A stretch of 38,247 bases of DNA, taken from positions 1 to 38,247 of the forward strand of contig JADFYI010000012.1 of NCBI GenBank assembly GCA_015233145.1, given 5' to 3'. Below the pieces are notes generated by a model. That model made no database searches. It saw only the letters and a program-made list of their open reading frames with translations, and had not been told where the DNA came from. Origin of the DNA: Candidatus Omnitrophota bacterium (GTDB taxonomy: Bacteria > Omnitrophota > Gorgyraeia > Zapsychrales > Fredricksoniimonadaceae). A program made the position numbers and the translations under genes. Shown piece by piece: positions 1-9,253 of the stretch (position 1 is the stretch's first letter; every line of letters begins with the position of its first letter).

Positions 1-1
1 T

Positions 2-210
2 TACGACGGTTTGGCCCTGGCCTGGGCGCTTTCCGAGAACCTGGCTGAGAAAAAACTCCGCAAGGAACGCCCCGTGTCATTACCGAAAAACTCGGTGTTA
101 TTGCCGAAGACATCGCTTCTCTTAAAAAAGACATCCTTGCGCGCAACAAAGACACCAAGGAACTCGAAATCCTTATCCGCAACCTTATTACTGAAAACGA
201 CCAGCTTTAC
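2..210 (+). other. Probable 5' part of the coiled-coil gene, separated by a frameshift
   Basis: Positions 2 to about 55 read as plausible coding sequence in frame 2 (ending LSENLAEKK), with no start visible in the window. From about position 50 onward, frame 1 reads as Glu/Lys/Leu-rich heptad-like protein that runs without a stop into the ORF beginning at 211. Frame 1 has a TGA at 46-48 and no ATG, GTG or TTG before 211. Adding one A to the A6 run at 50-55 joins the two frames smoothly. The segment is therefore probably the N-terminal part of the next gene, split by an indel or assembly error. A true mutation cannot be excluded. Confidence 0.5.
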
Positions 211-2160
211 ATGTCGCTTAACAAGCGCTCCCGCGACGTCATGGAGCTGCGCGAAAAACTTTACGGTATCCCTTACGCGCGGCAATACGCGAGCGTCATG
301 AAAGAGCTCCCCATTGAACGCGTGCCGCAGCACCTTCACCAAACCAATGACATGCTTCCGCCTCCGCCGGAAGTGGCTGACATAAAAGAAGAAGCCCAAA
401 AAGCTGCGGTCGACCTGGCCAGGGCCAGGGCGTCTGCCGATGCCCTGACCGTTGATATTGCCCAGCGCGAGGAAGAGTTAAAAGCTTTGGATGATTCCAA
501 CGCTGACCCTCAAAAACTTGAACAGCTGCGCTCTGTGTTGAGCGATAAGCGCAATGCCCTGCTCGAGAAAAACCTGGCCATGATCGAGAAAAAAGACCGG
601 CTTGATTATCTTAAAAACAGCCTTTTAACCATGAATACTGACCTTAAAAGCGCTGACAGCCGCTATCTTCTGGTGATTGAAAAAATCGACCGCTATTATG
701 AGGATATTAAAAGCGATTTAACCCGCAAGAACAATTCTGACAACAAGGCCCTTTCCAGCCTTATCAGCGACTACGCTGTTAAAGTCCGCGAACTGGAAGA
801 TTTGAAAATGTCGGTCAAGACCCGCGACAATGAACTTGCCAAGGCCAAGCCTGTGCTCGTGGAACAAGATAAAAAAATTGCCACCATTGACAGCACGATT
901 GACAATAAAGACAGGCTTCTGGCCGAGTTAACCCAGAAGATCGCCCAATATAAGGAAGAAATCGAACAAAAAGATAAAACGCTTAAAGGCGCAGACAAAA
1001 GGCTGGATATTGTGACGGCCCAGGCCAAAGATATTGATGCCCTGCTTAAAGAAAGCGACGCCGAGCTTGCCAGCCTTTCCGACGGGATTAACAAGGCCAA
1101 AACCCGGATAGCCCAAGAAGCGCTTTCCGTTACCCCGGCAGAATCCGGCCTGCGCGAAGAACTCAAACAAAAAGAAGCCCTGATCCGCTCTCTCAAAAGT
1201 GACTACGCTGAACTCAATGAAAAATTTCGTTTGAACGAAAAAGAAGTTCTCCAGCAAAGAAATGAATCTTTGAAAGACCGCCACGAAAAGACTTCCAGGC
1301 AAAAATGCCTTACTGGCAAGCTAAGCAATACGGAAAATCGCCTGACGACTGCAGAGCTTGCCGTTAATGAGAAGGAAGAAGAAATCCTTGCCCTTAACGA
1401 AAAAGCCGCAGCCCGTGAAGAAGAAATGTCGAAACTGGTTAGCGCGCTCGATGAAAAAAACAAAAGCGCTGCCGAGGGTGAAAAATTTAAAGCAGAGCTG
1501 GCCACCCGCGACCAGCAGCTTTCTGACCTTAACAAGTATCTCCTGCAAAAAGACGCGCAAATAGCAAAACTTAACGACGCCATCCGCGAATTTAAAGATA
1601 AGGTCACCCAAACCGGCATGCTCGCAGTCCAAAAAGACAATCTTTCCCAGGAGCTTGAGCGGCTGACAAAAACTCTTGCCGACCAGGAAACTGTGAGCAA
1701 ATCTCAAGAAATCCAGAGCAATGTCCTTTACAACATGCTCCAGGAACAAAAGAAAACCCTGATTCTTGAAAACACGGCTATGAAACAGGGCGTTGGGGAA
1801 ACTCGCGCATCTTTGCAGGCCATGGAACTTGACCTTAAAGAAAAAGACCTTGCCCTCACGCAAACCAAGGCTGTCCTCGCCCAGAAAATTGCGGCTTTAA
1901 CAGAGTCTGACAACACGATCAAACTTTTGGAAGAAAAATTTGACGCCCTCCAAAACAAGCAAAACGCCATCAAGGCCATTGTGGACAAACGTGACACTGA
2001 GATTGACCGCCTCGAAGCAAGCCTCAAGATGGCCAAAAAAGACGCTGACAACGCGAAAAAAGATGCGGCGGGGTTAAAAATGCAGGCAGAACAACTTCGC
2101 GAAGATTTGAAGACTGCCCACGCCCTGGTTCAAAAACTTAACGCTGAGGCAGAGAAGTAA
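211..2160 (+). CDS. Long coiled-coil protein of unknown function (5' end uncertain)
   Basis: The product has 649 residues from the first ATG and is almost entirely Glu/Lys/Leu/Asp/Ala-rich with heptad-like spacing, so it should form a very long alpha-helical coiled coil, SMC- or myosin-rod-like in composition. No ATPase, transmembrane or enzymatic motif is visible. The only non-helical stretch is near the start, where a short Pro-rich segment (PPPPEV) follows about 50 residues. The ATG at 211 has no Shine-Dalgarno sequence, and coding-like sequence continues upstream, so the real protein is probably longer. It ends 15 bp from the convergent pabB. A structural or cytoskeleton-like scaffold role is possible but is pure inference from the coiled coil. 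Confidence 0.75.
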   Translation: MSLNKRSRDVMELREKLYGIPYARQYASVMKELPIERVPQHLHQTNDMLPPPPEVADIKEEAQKAAVDLARARASADALTVDIAQREEELKALDDSNADPQKLEQLRSVLSDKRNALLEKNLAMIEKKDRLDYLKNSLLTMNTDLKSADSRYLLVIEKIDRYYEDIKSDLTRKNNSDNKALSSLISDYAVKVRELEDLKMSVKTRDNELAKAKPVLVEQDKKIATIDSTIDNKDRLLAELTQKIAQYKEEIEQKDKTLKGADKRLDIVTAQAKDIDALLKESDAELASLSDGINKAKTRIAQEALSVTPAESGLREELKQKEALIRSLKSDYAELNEKFRLNEKEVLQQRNESLKDRHEKTSRQKCLTGKLSNTENRLTTAELAVNEKEEEILALNEKAAAREEEMSKLVSALDEKNKSAAEGEKFKAELATRDQQLSDLNKYLLQKDAQIAKLNDAIREFKDKVTQTGMLAVQKDNLSQELERLTKTLADQETVSKSQEIQSNVLYNMLQEQKKTLILENTAMKQGVGETRASLQAMELDLKEKDLALTQTKAVLAQKIAALTESDNTIKLLEEKFDALQNKQNAIKAIVDKRDTEIDRLEASLKMAKKDADNAKKDAAGLKMQAEQLREDLKTAHALVQKLNAEAEK

Positions 2161-2175
2161 GTCCGCTCTCTACCT

Positions 2176-3291
2176 CTAAAAAAACAAAACCAAACCTACG
2201 CGGTTCGCCGCTTCTTCTAGAAACCGGGCCTTCCATTCACCTTCGGCCCATTCGCCTTGAGCTGTTGAATCCCACACAATGCCGCCACCGATGCCCATCT
2301 CAGCCTTTTGGCCTTCAACCAAAATAGTGCGGATCGGAACATTAAAAAAAAGATCGCCCCCGGGAGTTACATAGCCGATAGCGCCGGTATAAATTTTTCG
2401 GTCTTCTTTCTCGAGCGAACGGATAATTTGCATGGACCTGACCTTGGGCGCGCCAGTCACAGAGCCTGAGGGGAAAATAGCCTGAAACAGCCTCTCCATA
2501 GAAATTTGAGGGTCGAGCTTGGCCGTCACGGTTGATGTCATCTGAAAAATCGTGCGGTAACGCGCCACATCAAAAAGTTTTGGCGCCTTAACCTGACTGC
2601 CGATACGCCCCAGATCATTTCTTAGAAGGTCGGCAATCATCACATTTTCCGCGCGATTTTTCCTGTCAAAATGCAGTTGCATCCCGCCAAAAATATCGTT
2701 AAAAACACCCTTGCCGCGCGGCCAAGAGCCTTTCATGGGCTTTGTGATAATCAAATCATGCTCTTTTTTCACAAACATTTCAGGTGAAAGTGAAAGAATT
2801 TTATAACGCTCATTCTCGATGAACGCCGCATAAGGCACGGGTTGGCTCAAAAGCAGCCTTCGGTAAAAGCTGTAGGCATCGCCTCTAAAAAGAAATTTCT
2901 TTTTAAGGCAGTAGGTGATTTGATACACGTCGCCAGCGGCAATGTGTCTTTGAATGCGTTTGATATCTGAAAAATAATCTGCCCTTGAAATGTTATTCTG
3001 GATTTGGGAGACATGAAACAAGTTTTCATATCGATCCGGAGCCGTTTGCGGCGCATCATAAACCCCCATGCACAGCAACGGGAAATGCCCATGAAACAAA
3101 TCCTTTAACGCCGGCTCAAAAGCATAACCAGCCTCATACGACAAAAATCCCGCAACGTAAAAGCCGTCTTTTATTGCGCCTTCCATGTCTTCAAAGGCCT
3201 GATGCAAAAATTCTTTTTTTTCACAAATAATCAGGCGGCGGGGATGGGTAAAGTAAAGAGGCTTTTTTTCAAACTCGATAAGGACGCGCAT
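2176..3291 (-). CDS. pabB: Aminodeoxychorismate synthase component I
   Basis: This enzyme makes 4-amino-4-deoxychorismate from chorismate and ammonia, the first step to p-aminobenzoate for folate. It is a 371-residue chorismate-binding protein, shorter than E. coli PabB because the N-terminal part is reduced. Signature blocks are PMKGS at 185-189, ENVMIADLLRNDLGR from 215, FPSGSVTGAPK at 273-283 and GIGGGIVWDS at 333-342. Lys187 in PMKGS matches the PabB-type PIKGT motif rather than the PIAGT of anthranilate synthase, which supports PabB over TrpE. The start has a good ribosome site (AGGGGTG four bases upstream). No glutamine amidotransferase (PabA) or lyase (PabC) gene is in the window. It follows mnmE after 88 bp, and folC lies two genes upstream, consistent with folate metabolism. 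Confidence 0.9.
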   Translation of the reverse strand: MRVLIEFEKKPLYFTHPRRLIICEKKEFLHQAFEDMEGAIKDGFYVAGFLSYEAGYAFEPALKDLFHGHFPLLCMGVYDAPQTAPDRYENLFHVSQIQNNISRADYFSDIKRIQRHIAAGDVYQITYCLKKKFLFRGDAYSFYRRLLLSQPVPYAAFIENERYKILSLSPEMFVKKEHDLIITKPMKGSWPRGKGVFNDIFGGMQLHFDRKNRAENVMIADLLRNDLGRIGSQVKAPKLFDVARYRTIFQMTSTVTAKLDPQISMERLFQAIFPSGSVTGAPKVRSMQIIRSLEKEDRKIYTGAIGYVTPGGDLFFNVPIRTILVEGQKAEMGIGGGIVWDSTAQGEWAEGEWKARFLEEAANRVGLVLFF

Positions 3292-3353
3292 AAAACACCC
3301 CTGACGTTACAGCCTGGGTGTCTATCGAAGACTAAAGCATAACTGTTAGGATT

Positions 3354-3369
3354 CCGCCGCCTTCGGCGG
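3354..3369 (-). terminator. Small GC hairpin between mnmE and pabB
   Basis: CCGCC at 3354-3358 can pair with GGCGG at 3365-3369 around a six-base loop, just after the mnmE stop codon. No clear T-run follows on the minus strand, so it is at best a weak terminator or an RNA-processing hairpin. Confidence 0.25.
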
Positions 3370-3379
3370 TTAGTGTTAA

Positions 3380-4789
3380 TTATTTTCCGATACAAAACTT
3401 CTCAAATATCTGGTCAATCATATCCGCATCCACGTTGCGGCCCGTAATCGCGTCCAGACAGTTTACTGCAGACTTGATATCTTCAGACACAAACTCGAAT
3501 GACAAATCTTCCTGAAGCGATGTTGTAGCATGGCCAATGGCTTCCCGCGCCGACTGAAGCGCCTCGACATGGCGGATATTGCTGACAACAATGGCATGCC
3601 CCAGCTGGACATCCATCCCCGTTTTACCAACAGCAAGCTCCAGCATTTTATCTTTAAGCACCTCAAGCCCGTCTTTTGTCATCACAGAAATCTTCACAAC
3701 TTCTGCGGATGAAAAATGCCCTGAAACTTTGGCAACATCCAAGCCTCGCGGAAGGTCTGTTTTATTCACCACAACAATCAAATGCGGATTTTTGATGCCC
3801 TTAAAAAGCTCGGTATCTATGGATTCCAAAGGCGTGCTAAAATCCAGCACCAGAAGCACAATGTCCGCGCCGGCAATCGAAGCGCGTGAACGCCTGACCG
3901 CTTCTTCTTCTACTTTATCGCGCGGCGTTAAAATCCCGGCGGTATCCACAAGCGTTAAGGGAATCCCCCGGATATTGGCCGTCTCCTCAAGGACATCACG
4001 GGTCGTTCCTGCCACATCGGTAACAATCGCGCGCTGTTCTTTTAAAAACGCATTTAAAAGCGACGACTTTCCCACATTCGGCTTGCCGCAAATAACAACC
4101 CTCAACCCCTCTTTTAAAATCCGCCCGCTCTGCGCTGACAACACAAGCGCCTCCACACGCCTTAACATTTGAGAAAGCATTTTTAAAAGGGATTCTTCGT
4201 GGCCGCTCGCGGCTGCGTCATCTGGAAAATTAATAATGGCTTCAAGCCCGGCCAAAGCTGTTAAAAGGCCTTCACGGATGGCTTCAAGCTCTGTGGATAA
4301 ATCCCCTTTAAGCTGGTGCGTGCTCGCCCGCAGGAACGCTTCGGTTTTGGCATGAATAATATCAGCCACAGCCTCAGCCTGCGCTAAGTCAATGCGGCCG
4401 TTTAAAAAAGCCCGCTTTGTAAACTCTCCGGGCTCAGCCAAACGGGCCCCCTGTTTAAGGCAAAGCTCAAGCACGGATCTTACGACTGCCGCGCCCGCGT
4501 GGCAGTGAATTTCAACAACATCCTCGGTTGTATAGCTTTTGGGGGAACGCATCAGCATGACCAAAACTTCATCCAGAATATCTTTTTTCCCCAAGTCACG
4601 CACAATCCAGCCCAGCCGCGCCGAATGGCTTTTCCAGGAGGAAATTCCCTCCTGGGCCCTGGCTAAAAAAATATGCTCAAGGATGGAAAGGCTCTTCTCC
4701 CCGCTTAAACGCACAATGCCAATCCCCCCGGGCCCCGGAGGGGTGGCGATGGCGGCAATCGTATCTGTTTGCCCTTTATACTGGTACAT
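3380..4789 (-). CDS. mnmE: tRNA uridine-5-carboxymethylaminomethyl modification GTPase
   Basis: MnmE works with MnmG to install the (carboxymethyl)aminomethyl group on the wobble uridine of certain tRNAs. The 469-residue length is normal. The N-terminal tetrahydrofolate-binding domain begins TDTIAAIATPPGPGGIGIVR. The G domain shows G1 GKPNVGKS at 235-242, the switch sequence DVAGTTRD near 258-265, G3 DTAG at 282-285 and G4 NKTD at 342-345. The protein ends in FCIGK, the conserved Cys-containing C-terminus that takes part in catalysis. Its start overlaps the end of folC by 14 bp, so the two are probably co-translated. Clustering with folC is apt because MnmE uses a folate one-carbon donor. Confidence 0.97.
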   Translation of the reverse strand: MYQYKGQTDTIAAIATPPGPGGIGIVRLSGEKSLSILEHIFLARAQEGISSWKSHSARLGWIVRDLGKKDILDEVLVMLMRSPKSYTTEDVVEIHCHAGAAVVRSVLELCLKQGARLAEPGEFTKRAFLNGRIDLAQAEAVADIIHAKTEAFLRASTHQLKGDLSTELEAIREGLLTALAGLEAIINFPDDAAASGHEESLLKMLSQMLRRVEALVLSAQSGRILKEGLRVVICGKPNVGKSSLLNAFLKEQRAIVTDVAGTTRDVLEETANIRGIPLTLVDTAGILTPRDKVEEEAVRRSRASIAGADIVLLVLDFSTPLESIDTELFKGIKNPHLIVVVNKTDLPRGLDVAKVSGHFSSAEVVKISVMTKDGLEVLKDKMLELAVGKTGMDVQLGHAIVVSNIRHVEALQSAREAIGHATTSLQEDLSFEFVSEDIKSAVNCLDAITGRNVDADMIDQIFEKFCIGK

Positions 4790-6116
4790 TCAAAAACTCC
4801 CTTGCCTCGGCGGCCACAAAAACCGAGCCTGCCACAAGAATAATATCAGTGTCCCTGGCTGAATCCAGGGCCTGTGTCATGGCGGCCGGGACCGTGGCAA
4901 CCTTTGGAACAGGCGCCTGCCCCAAAACTTCGTGCGCATTGAATTTAGAAAAGTCACAGGCACGGGCATGATTCGCCTTTGTTAAAATCACCCGGTCAGA
5001 AACAGCCCCCAGCTCTTTTAAAATGGCAGGAATATTTTTATCCTGGCTTGCGCCAAACACAAGCGTTGCCTTTCTCCCCGGGAAAACGGCCTTGAATGTC
5101 TGCGCCAGTGCCCTGGCTGATTCAAGCGTGTGTGCGCAATCCAAAACGACATACGGCTTCTTGTGAACCATTTCAAAACGCGCCGGCCAAAGCGCTTCGA
5201 CAAGCCCTTTTTGAACAGCTTCTTCGGTTAAAAGAAGCCCGTACATCTCAAGATCCTCGGCCATGGCAAGCGCTGTCGCCGCATTCACCACCTGATGCCT
5301 GCCCAATAGCTTGATATACAAATTTTGATAATTCCTGCGGCCCTGGGCCTCAAAACAAGTTCCCGCTTCATCCTGGGAAACAATTTGAAACGGCAAATCC
5401 TTTCCCACAACTGTGGGAGAAAGATAAAATTCTCTGGCGCGGGCTTCCAAGACAGCCATGGCCTCAGGCTCCTGGGGCGCTAAAACAACCTTTTGCAAAG
5501 GCGACTTCACGATCCCCGCTTTTTCCGCGGCAATCTTTGAAAGTGTATCGCCCAAAATTTGTGTGTGCTCAAGGCCGATGGACGTAATGCCGCAGACCGA
5601 GGTTTCAAAAACATTGGTGGCATCGAGTCTTCCGCCGAGCCCGGTCTCTAAAACAACAACCTCAACATTGTTGGCCGCAAAATAGGAAACAGCAATCGCA
5701 GTCAAAAACTCATAATACGTCACGCGCCCGCCTGATTTTCGAAACTCATCAACAGGAGCGCTGTAATATTTAACCCGGTCAAAAAATTCTTCTTCGGAAA
5801 TCATGCCTTCAAAAGATGACGGCGTTCCGCCTGGGCTTAAAATACGGATGCGCTCACGCACCGAATAAAGATGCGGTGAGGTGTACAGGCCGACGCGGTA
5901 ACCTGCGGAGCGCAAAATCGATGCCAAAAAAATCGCGGTCGACCCCTTGCCTTTACTGCCGGCGATGTGGGCAAACTTTAATTTGTCATCCGGGCGGCCA
6001 AAAAGAACAATGAGCTTCTCAAAATCATTCAGAGAAAAGGCCTCAGGGCCGGCTTTTTGAAGGTGGGCTTCCCAGTCAAGAAAGGAGTCTAAATAGGATT
6101 GCAGAGAAAATAGCAT
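4776..6116 (-). CDS. folC: Folylpolyglutamate synthase / dihydrofolate synthase
   Basis: FolC adds glutamate to dihydropteroate and/or to folates in an ATP-dependent Mur-ligase-type reaction in the cytosol. The 446-residue protein has the family P-loop GSKGKGST at 53-60 and the downstream LYTSPHLYSVRERIRI block. A central-domain ETGLGGRLDATN motif, GLEHTQILG and AAEKAGIVK segments follow, all typical of FolC. The C-terminal Mur-ligase domain contains LDCAHTLESA and FGASQDKN. It is downstream of the SGNH hydrolase gene by 15 bp and overlaps mnmE, so it sits inside one minus-strand operon. Whether it has both synthase activities cannot be told from sequence. Confidence 0.95.
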   Translation of the reverse strand: MLFSLQSYLDSFLDWEAHLQKAGPEAFSLNDFEKLIVLFGRPDDKLKFAHIAGSKGKGSTAIFLASILRSAGYRVGLYTSPHLYSVRERIRILSPGGTPSSFEGMISEEEFFDRVKYYSAPVDEFRKSGGRVTYYEFLTAIAVSYFAANNVEVVVLETGLGGRLDATNVFETSVCGITSIGLEHTQILGDTLSKIAAEKAGIVKSPLQKVVLAPQEPEAMAVLEARAREFYLSPTVVGKDLPFQIVSQDEAGTCFEAQGRRNYQNLYIKLLGRHQVVNAATALAMAEDLEMYGLLLTEEAVQKGLVEALWPARFEMVHKKPYVVLDCAHTLESARALAQTFKAVFPGRKATLVFGASQDKNIPAILKELGAVSDRVILTKANHARACDFSKFNAHEVLGQAPVPKVATVPAAMTQALDSARDTDIILVAGSVFVAAEAREFLNVPV

Positions 6117-6131
6117 GCGCGAAAACTCCCT

Positions 6132-7682
6132 CTATTTCCTGGCCAAAGGAACTTTTTCCCATAAAACATTGGCCAGGTTTTCAGCGATCATGCGGTTCCC
6201 CAAAGGAGAGCAATGCCCGAAATCGCCGGCAAAATTATCCCAGAAATACCGGGAAAAATCTCCTTTTTGAAGGGCCGCCAGAAAATTCGTGCGGTTTTCG
6301 ACAAAAATAATTTTTTCTTTCGACGGGAATAAAGCTTTCAGTGTTGATATCGGGCGCAAAGGATACTGCATGGCCACCATTACTGCGCCGCGAGCATGAA
6401 CAGCTTTGACAATCTCATTGTAATTTTCTGCCGTGGCCGGAAAATAATTATTGGCGCGCTTGTTTTGCCGGGCAGCCTCCGCGCGAAGGTTTTTCAACTT
6501 GTCGGCCCTTCCGAGAGCTTCATAAACTTCTTCAAGAAGGTCAATGGTCGTAAGGTTCCAGGTGTTCATCTGGTAAGACGTCTCAAGCGCGCGCTCGGCA
6601 TCATCCAGGAAATTGTTATTCTTAAACCAGGACCCTATTTGAAGATAAAGCCAGGGCTGGTCTGGCGGGTTTAACCCTGCTGTTTTTAGAAAAATTGCCC
6701 GGGCTTCCGGTATTTTTCCCATATCCGACAAGGTCTCGGCCATCTCCATCCAAACCAAGGGTTCTTGGGGCACCACCGCACTCGCCTGCTCCAAAATCAT
6801 AAAGGCCTGTGGAAAGAATTTCTGGGCTCTCAACGTGCGGGCATATTCAAAAAGCACGGAAGGATCATGGGGGTTCAACTTTAAAGCGATTTCAAGGGCT
6901 TTTTGGGCCGCAGGATAATCTTTATTAATAAAATGAAAAATACCGATCAGTTTGTAATCCTGCCTTATTTTTTCCTGCAAAAACATGGCTTTCCCGGCAA
7001 GCTCTTTTTTTGTAGCATCGGGAATTCCAGGAGTCTGAAGCCAATGGCTCACCTGAACCATGGAGCTTTGTAGCGGCCTAAGCTCCTGATTAATCTTAAC
7101 GTAATATTGCTCGCCCAAAGCGTCCGGTGGAACAAGCCCTCCTGGCGCGGCAAACGTATTTTTAACACTCGTTGGGACGTTTTTATTTCCCGCTAACCGA
7201 TGCGCCAAATGCTGTTTTAAAAGGAAAATTAATTTACAAACACGCCACTGCCCAAAAGCCTCTGTCCACGACTGCCTGGCAAAAGCCCCCCGGGTCTGGG
7301 GGGTGTCATTAACGCCAATCATCGCGACCACGATATGCGGCCGGTAGCGTGTCAAATTATCATTCAACTGATCAAGAATATCGCGCGTATTCTTGCTCAC
7401 CATGCCCTTGTTGATAACCTTGAATCTTTCTGTACCAGACTTTTGGTTAAGCACGGTTTTAAGGATGGCAGGGTAAGAATTGTCATCACCCAGCGCTGTG
7501 GTGGACTCCCCGATACAAAGGATGCGGATTTCATCGTCAGAAAACGAGGCCTTGTTCATCATTTCCTGGCGGCAATGAAACACAAAACCCCCGAAACGTA
7601 AAACGCATTCGAGGGCTAAAAAAGTCAAGGCAACGCCCAAGAAAATCAAGGCGATCTTTTGAGCAAAAGTTGTTTTGGACAT
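6132..7682 (-). CDS. Membrane-anchored SGNH/GDSL hydrolase with internal TPR repeats
   Basis: The 516-residue protein starts with an N-terminal hydrophobic helix (about residues 8-30) that should anchor or export it. SGNH blocks follow: the nucleophile block CIGEST at 56-61 (GES in place of GDS), the GVND block at 123-126, and a C-terminal DFGHCSPLGN segment supplying the Asp-x-x-His pair. Between blocks III and V lies a helical region of TPR-like repeats (for example the segments around YPAAQKALEIALKLNPHDPS and FFPQAFMILEQASAVVPQEP). So a TPR solenoid is inserted in, or fused within, an esterase/acetylhydrolase fold. The substrate is unknown; acyl groups on surface glycans would fit. It lies 3 bp after purH and 15 bp before folC. 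Confidence 0.8.
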   Translation of the reverse strand: MSKTTFAQKIALIFLGVALTFLALECVLRFGGFVFHCRQEMMNKASFSDDEIRILCIGESTTALGDDNSYPAILKTVLNQKSGTERFKVINKGMVSKNTRDILDQLNDNLTRYRPHIVVAMIGVNDTPQTRGAFARQSWTEAFGQWRVCKLIFLLKQHLAHRLAGNKNVPTSVKNTFAAPGGLVPPDALGEQYYVKINQELRPLQSSMVQVSHWLQTPGIPDATKKELAGKAMFLQEKIRQDYKLIGIFHFINKDYPAAQKALEIALKLNPHDPSVLFEYARTLRAQKFFPQAFMILEQASAVVPQEPLVWMEMAETLSDMGKIPEARAIFLKTAGLNPPDQPWLYLQIGSWFKNNNFLDDAERALETSYQMNTWNLTTIDLLEEVYEALGRADKLKNLRAEAARQNKRANNYFPATAENYNEIVKAVHARGAVMVAMQYPLRPISTLKALFPSKEKIIFVENRTNFLAALQKGDFSRYFWDNFAGDFGHCSPLGNRMIAENLANVLWEKVPLARK

Positions 7683-7685
7683 GAA

Positions 7686-9242
7686 TTAATGCCTGAAATG
7701 CCTGATACCGGTTACGACCATGGTAATCCCGCGTTTATCAGCTTCCTTGATAACTTCAGGATCAGCTATCGAACCGCCGGTTTGAATAATCGCCTTAACA
7801 CCCATTTTAGCTGCTTTGATCAGCGTATCGGCTTTTGGCAAAAAGGCATCGGATGCGAGCACAGCTCCTTTAGAGAGCTTGCCTGCGCGGCGAAGCGCAA
7901 GCTCAGCGCTATCCACGCGCGAAGTCTGGCCCATGCCGATACCAATGGTTTTGGTCCCTTTGGCGAGCACAATGGCGTTAGACTTGACGTATTTCACAAC
8001 CTTCCATCCAAAAAGCATGGAATCAACCTGGGCTTTTGTGGGCTTCTTTTTGGTCACCACTTTCAGTTCTTCAGGTTTAAGCTCCCGTGTATCTGCCTCC
8101 TGAAGAAGAAGGCCCCCGGAAACCTTTTTAAAGTCGTACTTATCCTTCTTGAAATCTTCCGCTGCCAGCTCAATCAAACGAAGGTTCTTTTTTTGTGTCA
8201 AAACATCCTGTGCGCTTTTTTCAAAAGCAGGAGCAATGATACATTCCATAAATCCGCTTTTTATGATCGCCTCCGCCGTCTTTTTATCGACGGGACGGTT
8301 AAGCCCGATAATGCCGCCAAACGCCGACAACTTGTCACAACTCCAGGCATTGAGATAGGCTTTGGATAATTCTTTATCCTCGGCAACACCGCAGGGATTA
8401 TTGTGCTTGATCACAACCGCCGCAGGATTAGCGAAAGCATAGGCAATATCAGCCGCGGCATAAAGGTCGAGAATGTTGTTAAAAGAAAGTTCCTTGCCGT
8501 GAAGCTGTTTCATTTTGGCAAGGCCGGAAACACTGTCAGCGTCGCGATAGAACGCGGCAGGTTGGTGCGGGTTTTCGCCGTAACGCAAATCCTGAACCTT
8601 GACAAAGCTCATGGAAATATTCTGCGGCAGACTGGTGAACGCCTCTGAGCTGAAGCGCTTGTTTAAAAACTGGGCAATGGCGCGGTCATAGGCGCCTGTG
8701 CGTTCAAAAACTTCAACCGCCAGGTTAAAAAGAAGCGCGTCCGGCAGGATTCCGCTGTTGGTTTTGAGCTCCTTTAAAACCTCTTCATAACGCGCCGGGT
8801 TTGTAACCACGGCAACGCTTTTGTAATTCTTGGCTGCTGACCGGAGCATGGAAGGCCCGCCGATATCAATATTTTCAATCGCCTCCTCAAGGGAAACATT
8901 TTTCTTTTGAATGACTTTTTCAAAAGGATAGAGGTTCACGACCACCATATCAATAAGGCCGATGCCGTGCTCTGTAACGGTTTTCATGTGCTCGGGGTTA
9001 TCGCGCAGCGCCAGAAGCCCGCCGTGAATCTTGGGGTGAAGCGTTTTAACGCGGCCATCAAGCATTTCCGGAAACCCGGTGTATTCAGAAACATCCTTAA
9101 CCGGAATACCGGCTTCGCGAATGGTTTTGGCAGTCCCACCTGTAGAAATAATTTCCACGCCAAAATAATGAAGGCCTCTTGCCAACTCCAGAATGCCAGT
9201 CTTGTCAGAAACCGAAATCAGGGCGCGCTTGACTTTTATCAT
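7686..9242 (-). CDS. purH: Bifunctional AICAR transformylase / IMP cyclohydrolase
   Basis: PurH carries out the last two steps of de novo IMP synthesis: formylation of AICAR with 10-formyl-THF, then cyclisation to IMP. The 518-residue length is standard. The N-terminal MGS-like cyclohydrolase domain begins ALISVSDKTGILELA and contains the STGGTAKTIREAGIPV and DGRVKTLHPKIHGG motifs. The C-terminal transformylase domain contains the VVIKHNNPCGVA segment with the catalytic Lys-His, KSNAIVLA, and TIGIGMGQTSRVDS. It ends VTGIRHFRH, as most PurH proteins do. AAGG seven bases before the ATG is the ribosome site. It follows the PfpI-family gene by 11 bp and precedes the SGNH gene by 3 bp. Confidence 0.97.
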   Translation of the reverse strand: MIKVKRALISVSDKTGILELARGLHYFGVEIISTGGTAKTIREAGIPVKDVSEYTGFPEMLDGRVKTLHPKIHGGLLALRDNPEHMKTVTEHGIGLIDMVVVNLYPFEKVIQKKNVSLEEAIENIDIGGPSMLRSAAKNYKSVAVVTNPARYEEVLKELKTNSGILPDALLFNLAVEVFERTGAYDRAIAQFLNKRFSSEAFTSLPQNISMSFVKVQDLRYGENPHQPAAFYRDADSVSGLAKMKQLHGKELSFNNILDLYAAADIAYAFANPAAVVIKHNNPCGVAEDKELSKAYLNAWSCDKLSAFGGIIGLNRPVDKKTAEAIIKSGFMECIIAPAFEKSAQDVLTQKKNLRLIELAAEDFKKDKYDFKKVSGGLLLQEADTRELKPEELKVVTKKKPTKAQVDSMLFGWKVVKYVKSNAIVLAKGTKTIGIGMGQTSRVDSAELALRRAGKLSKGAVLASDAFLPKADTLIKAAKMGVKAIIQTGGSIADPEVIKEADKRGITMVVTGIRHFRH

Positions 9243-9253
9243 AAAAGAGCCTT

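Noticed and set aside
771..1863. Several minus-strand open frames inside the coiled-coil gene
   Set aside because: They are antisense shadows of a codon-biased repetitive protein, with low-complexity Ser/Arg/Phe composition and no ribosome sites.
3579..4172. 197-codon plus-strand frame antisense to mnmE
   Set aside because: It is a shadow of the well-supported mnmE gene, rich in Ser/Thr/Pro and without family motifs.
7659..8369. 236-codon plus-strand frame antisense to purH
   Set aside because: It lies over a fully conserved purH and has no recognisable motif.
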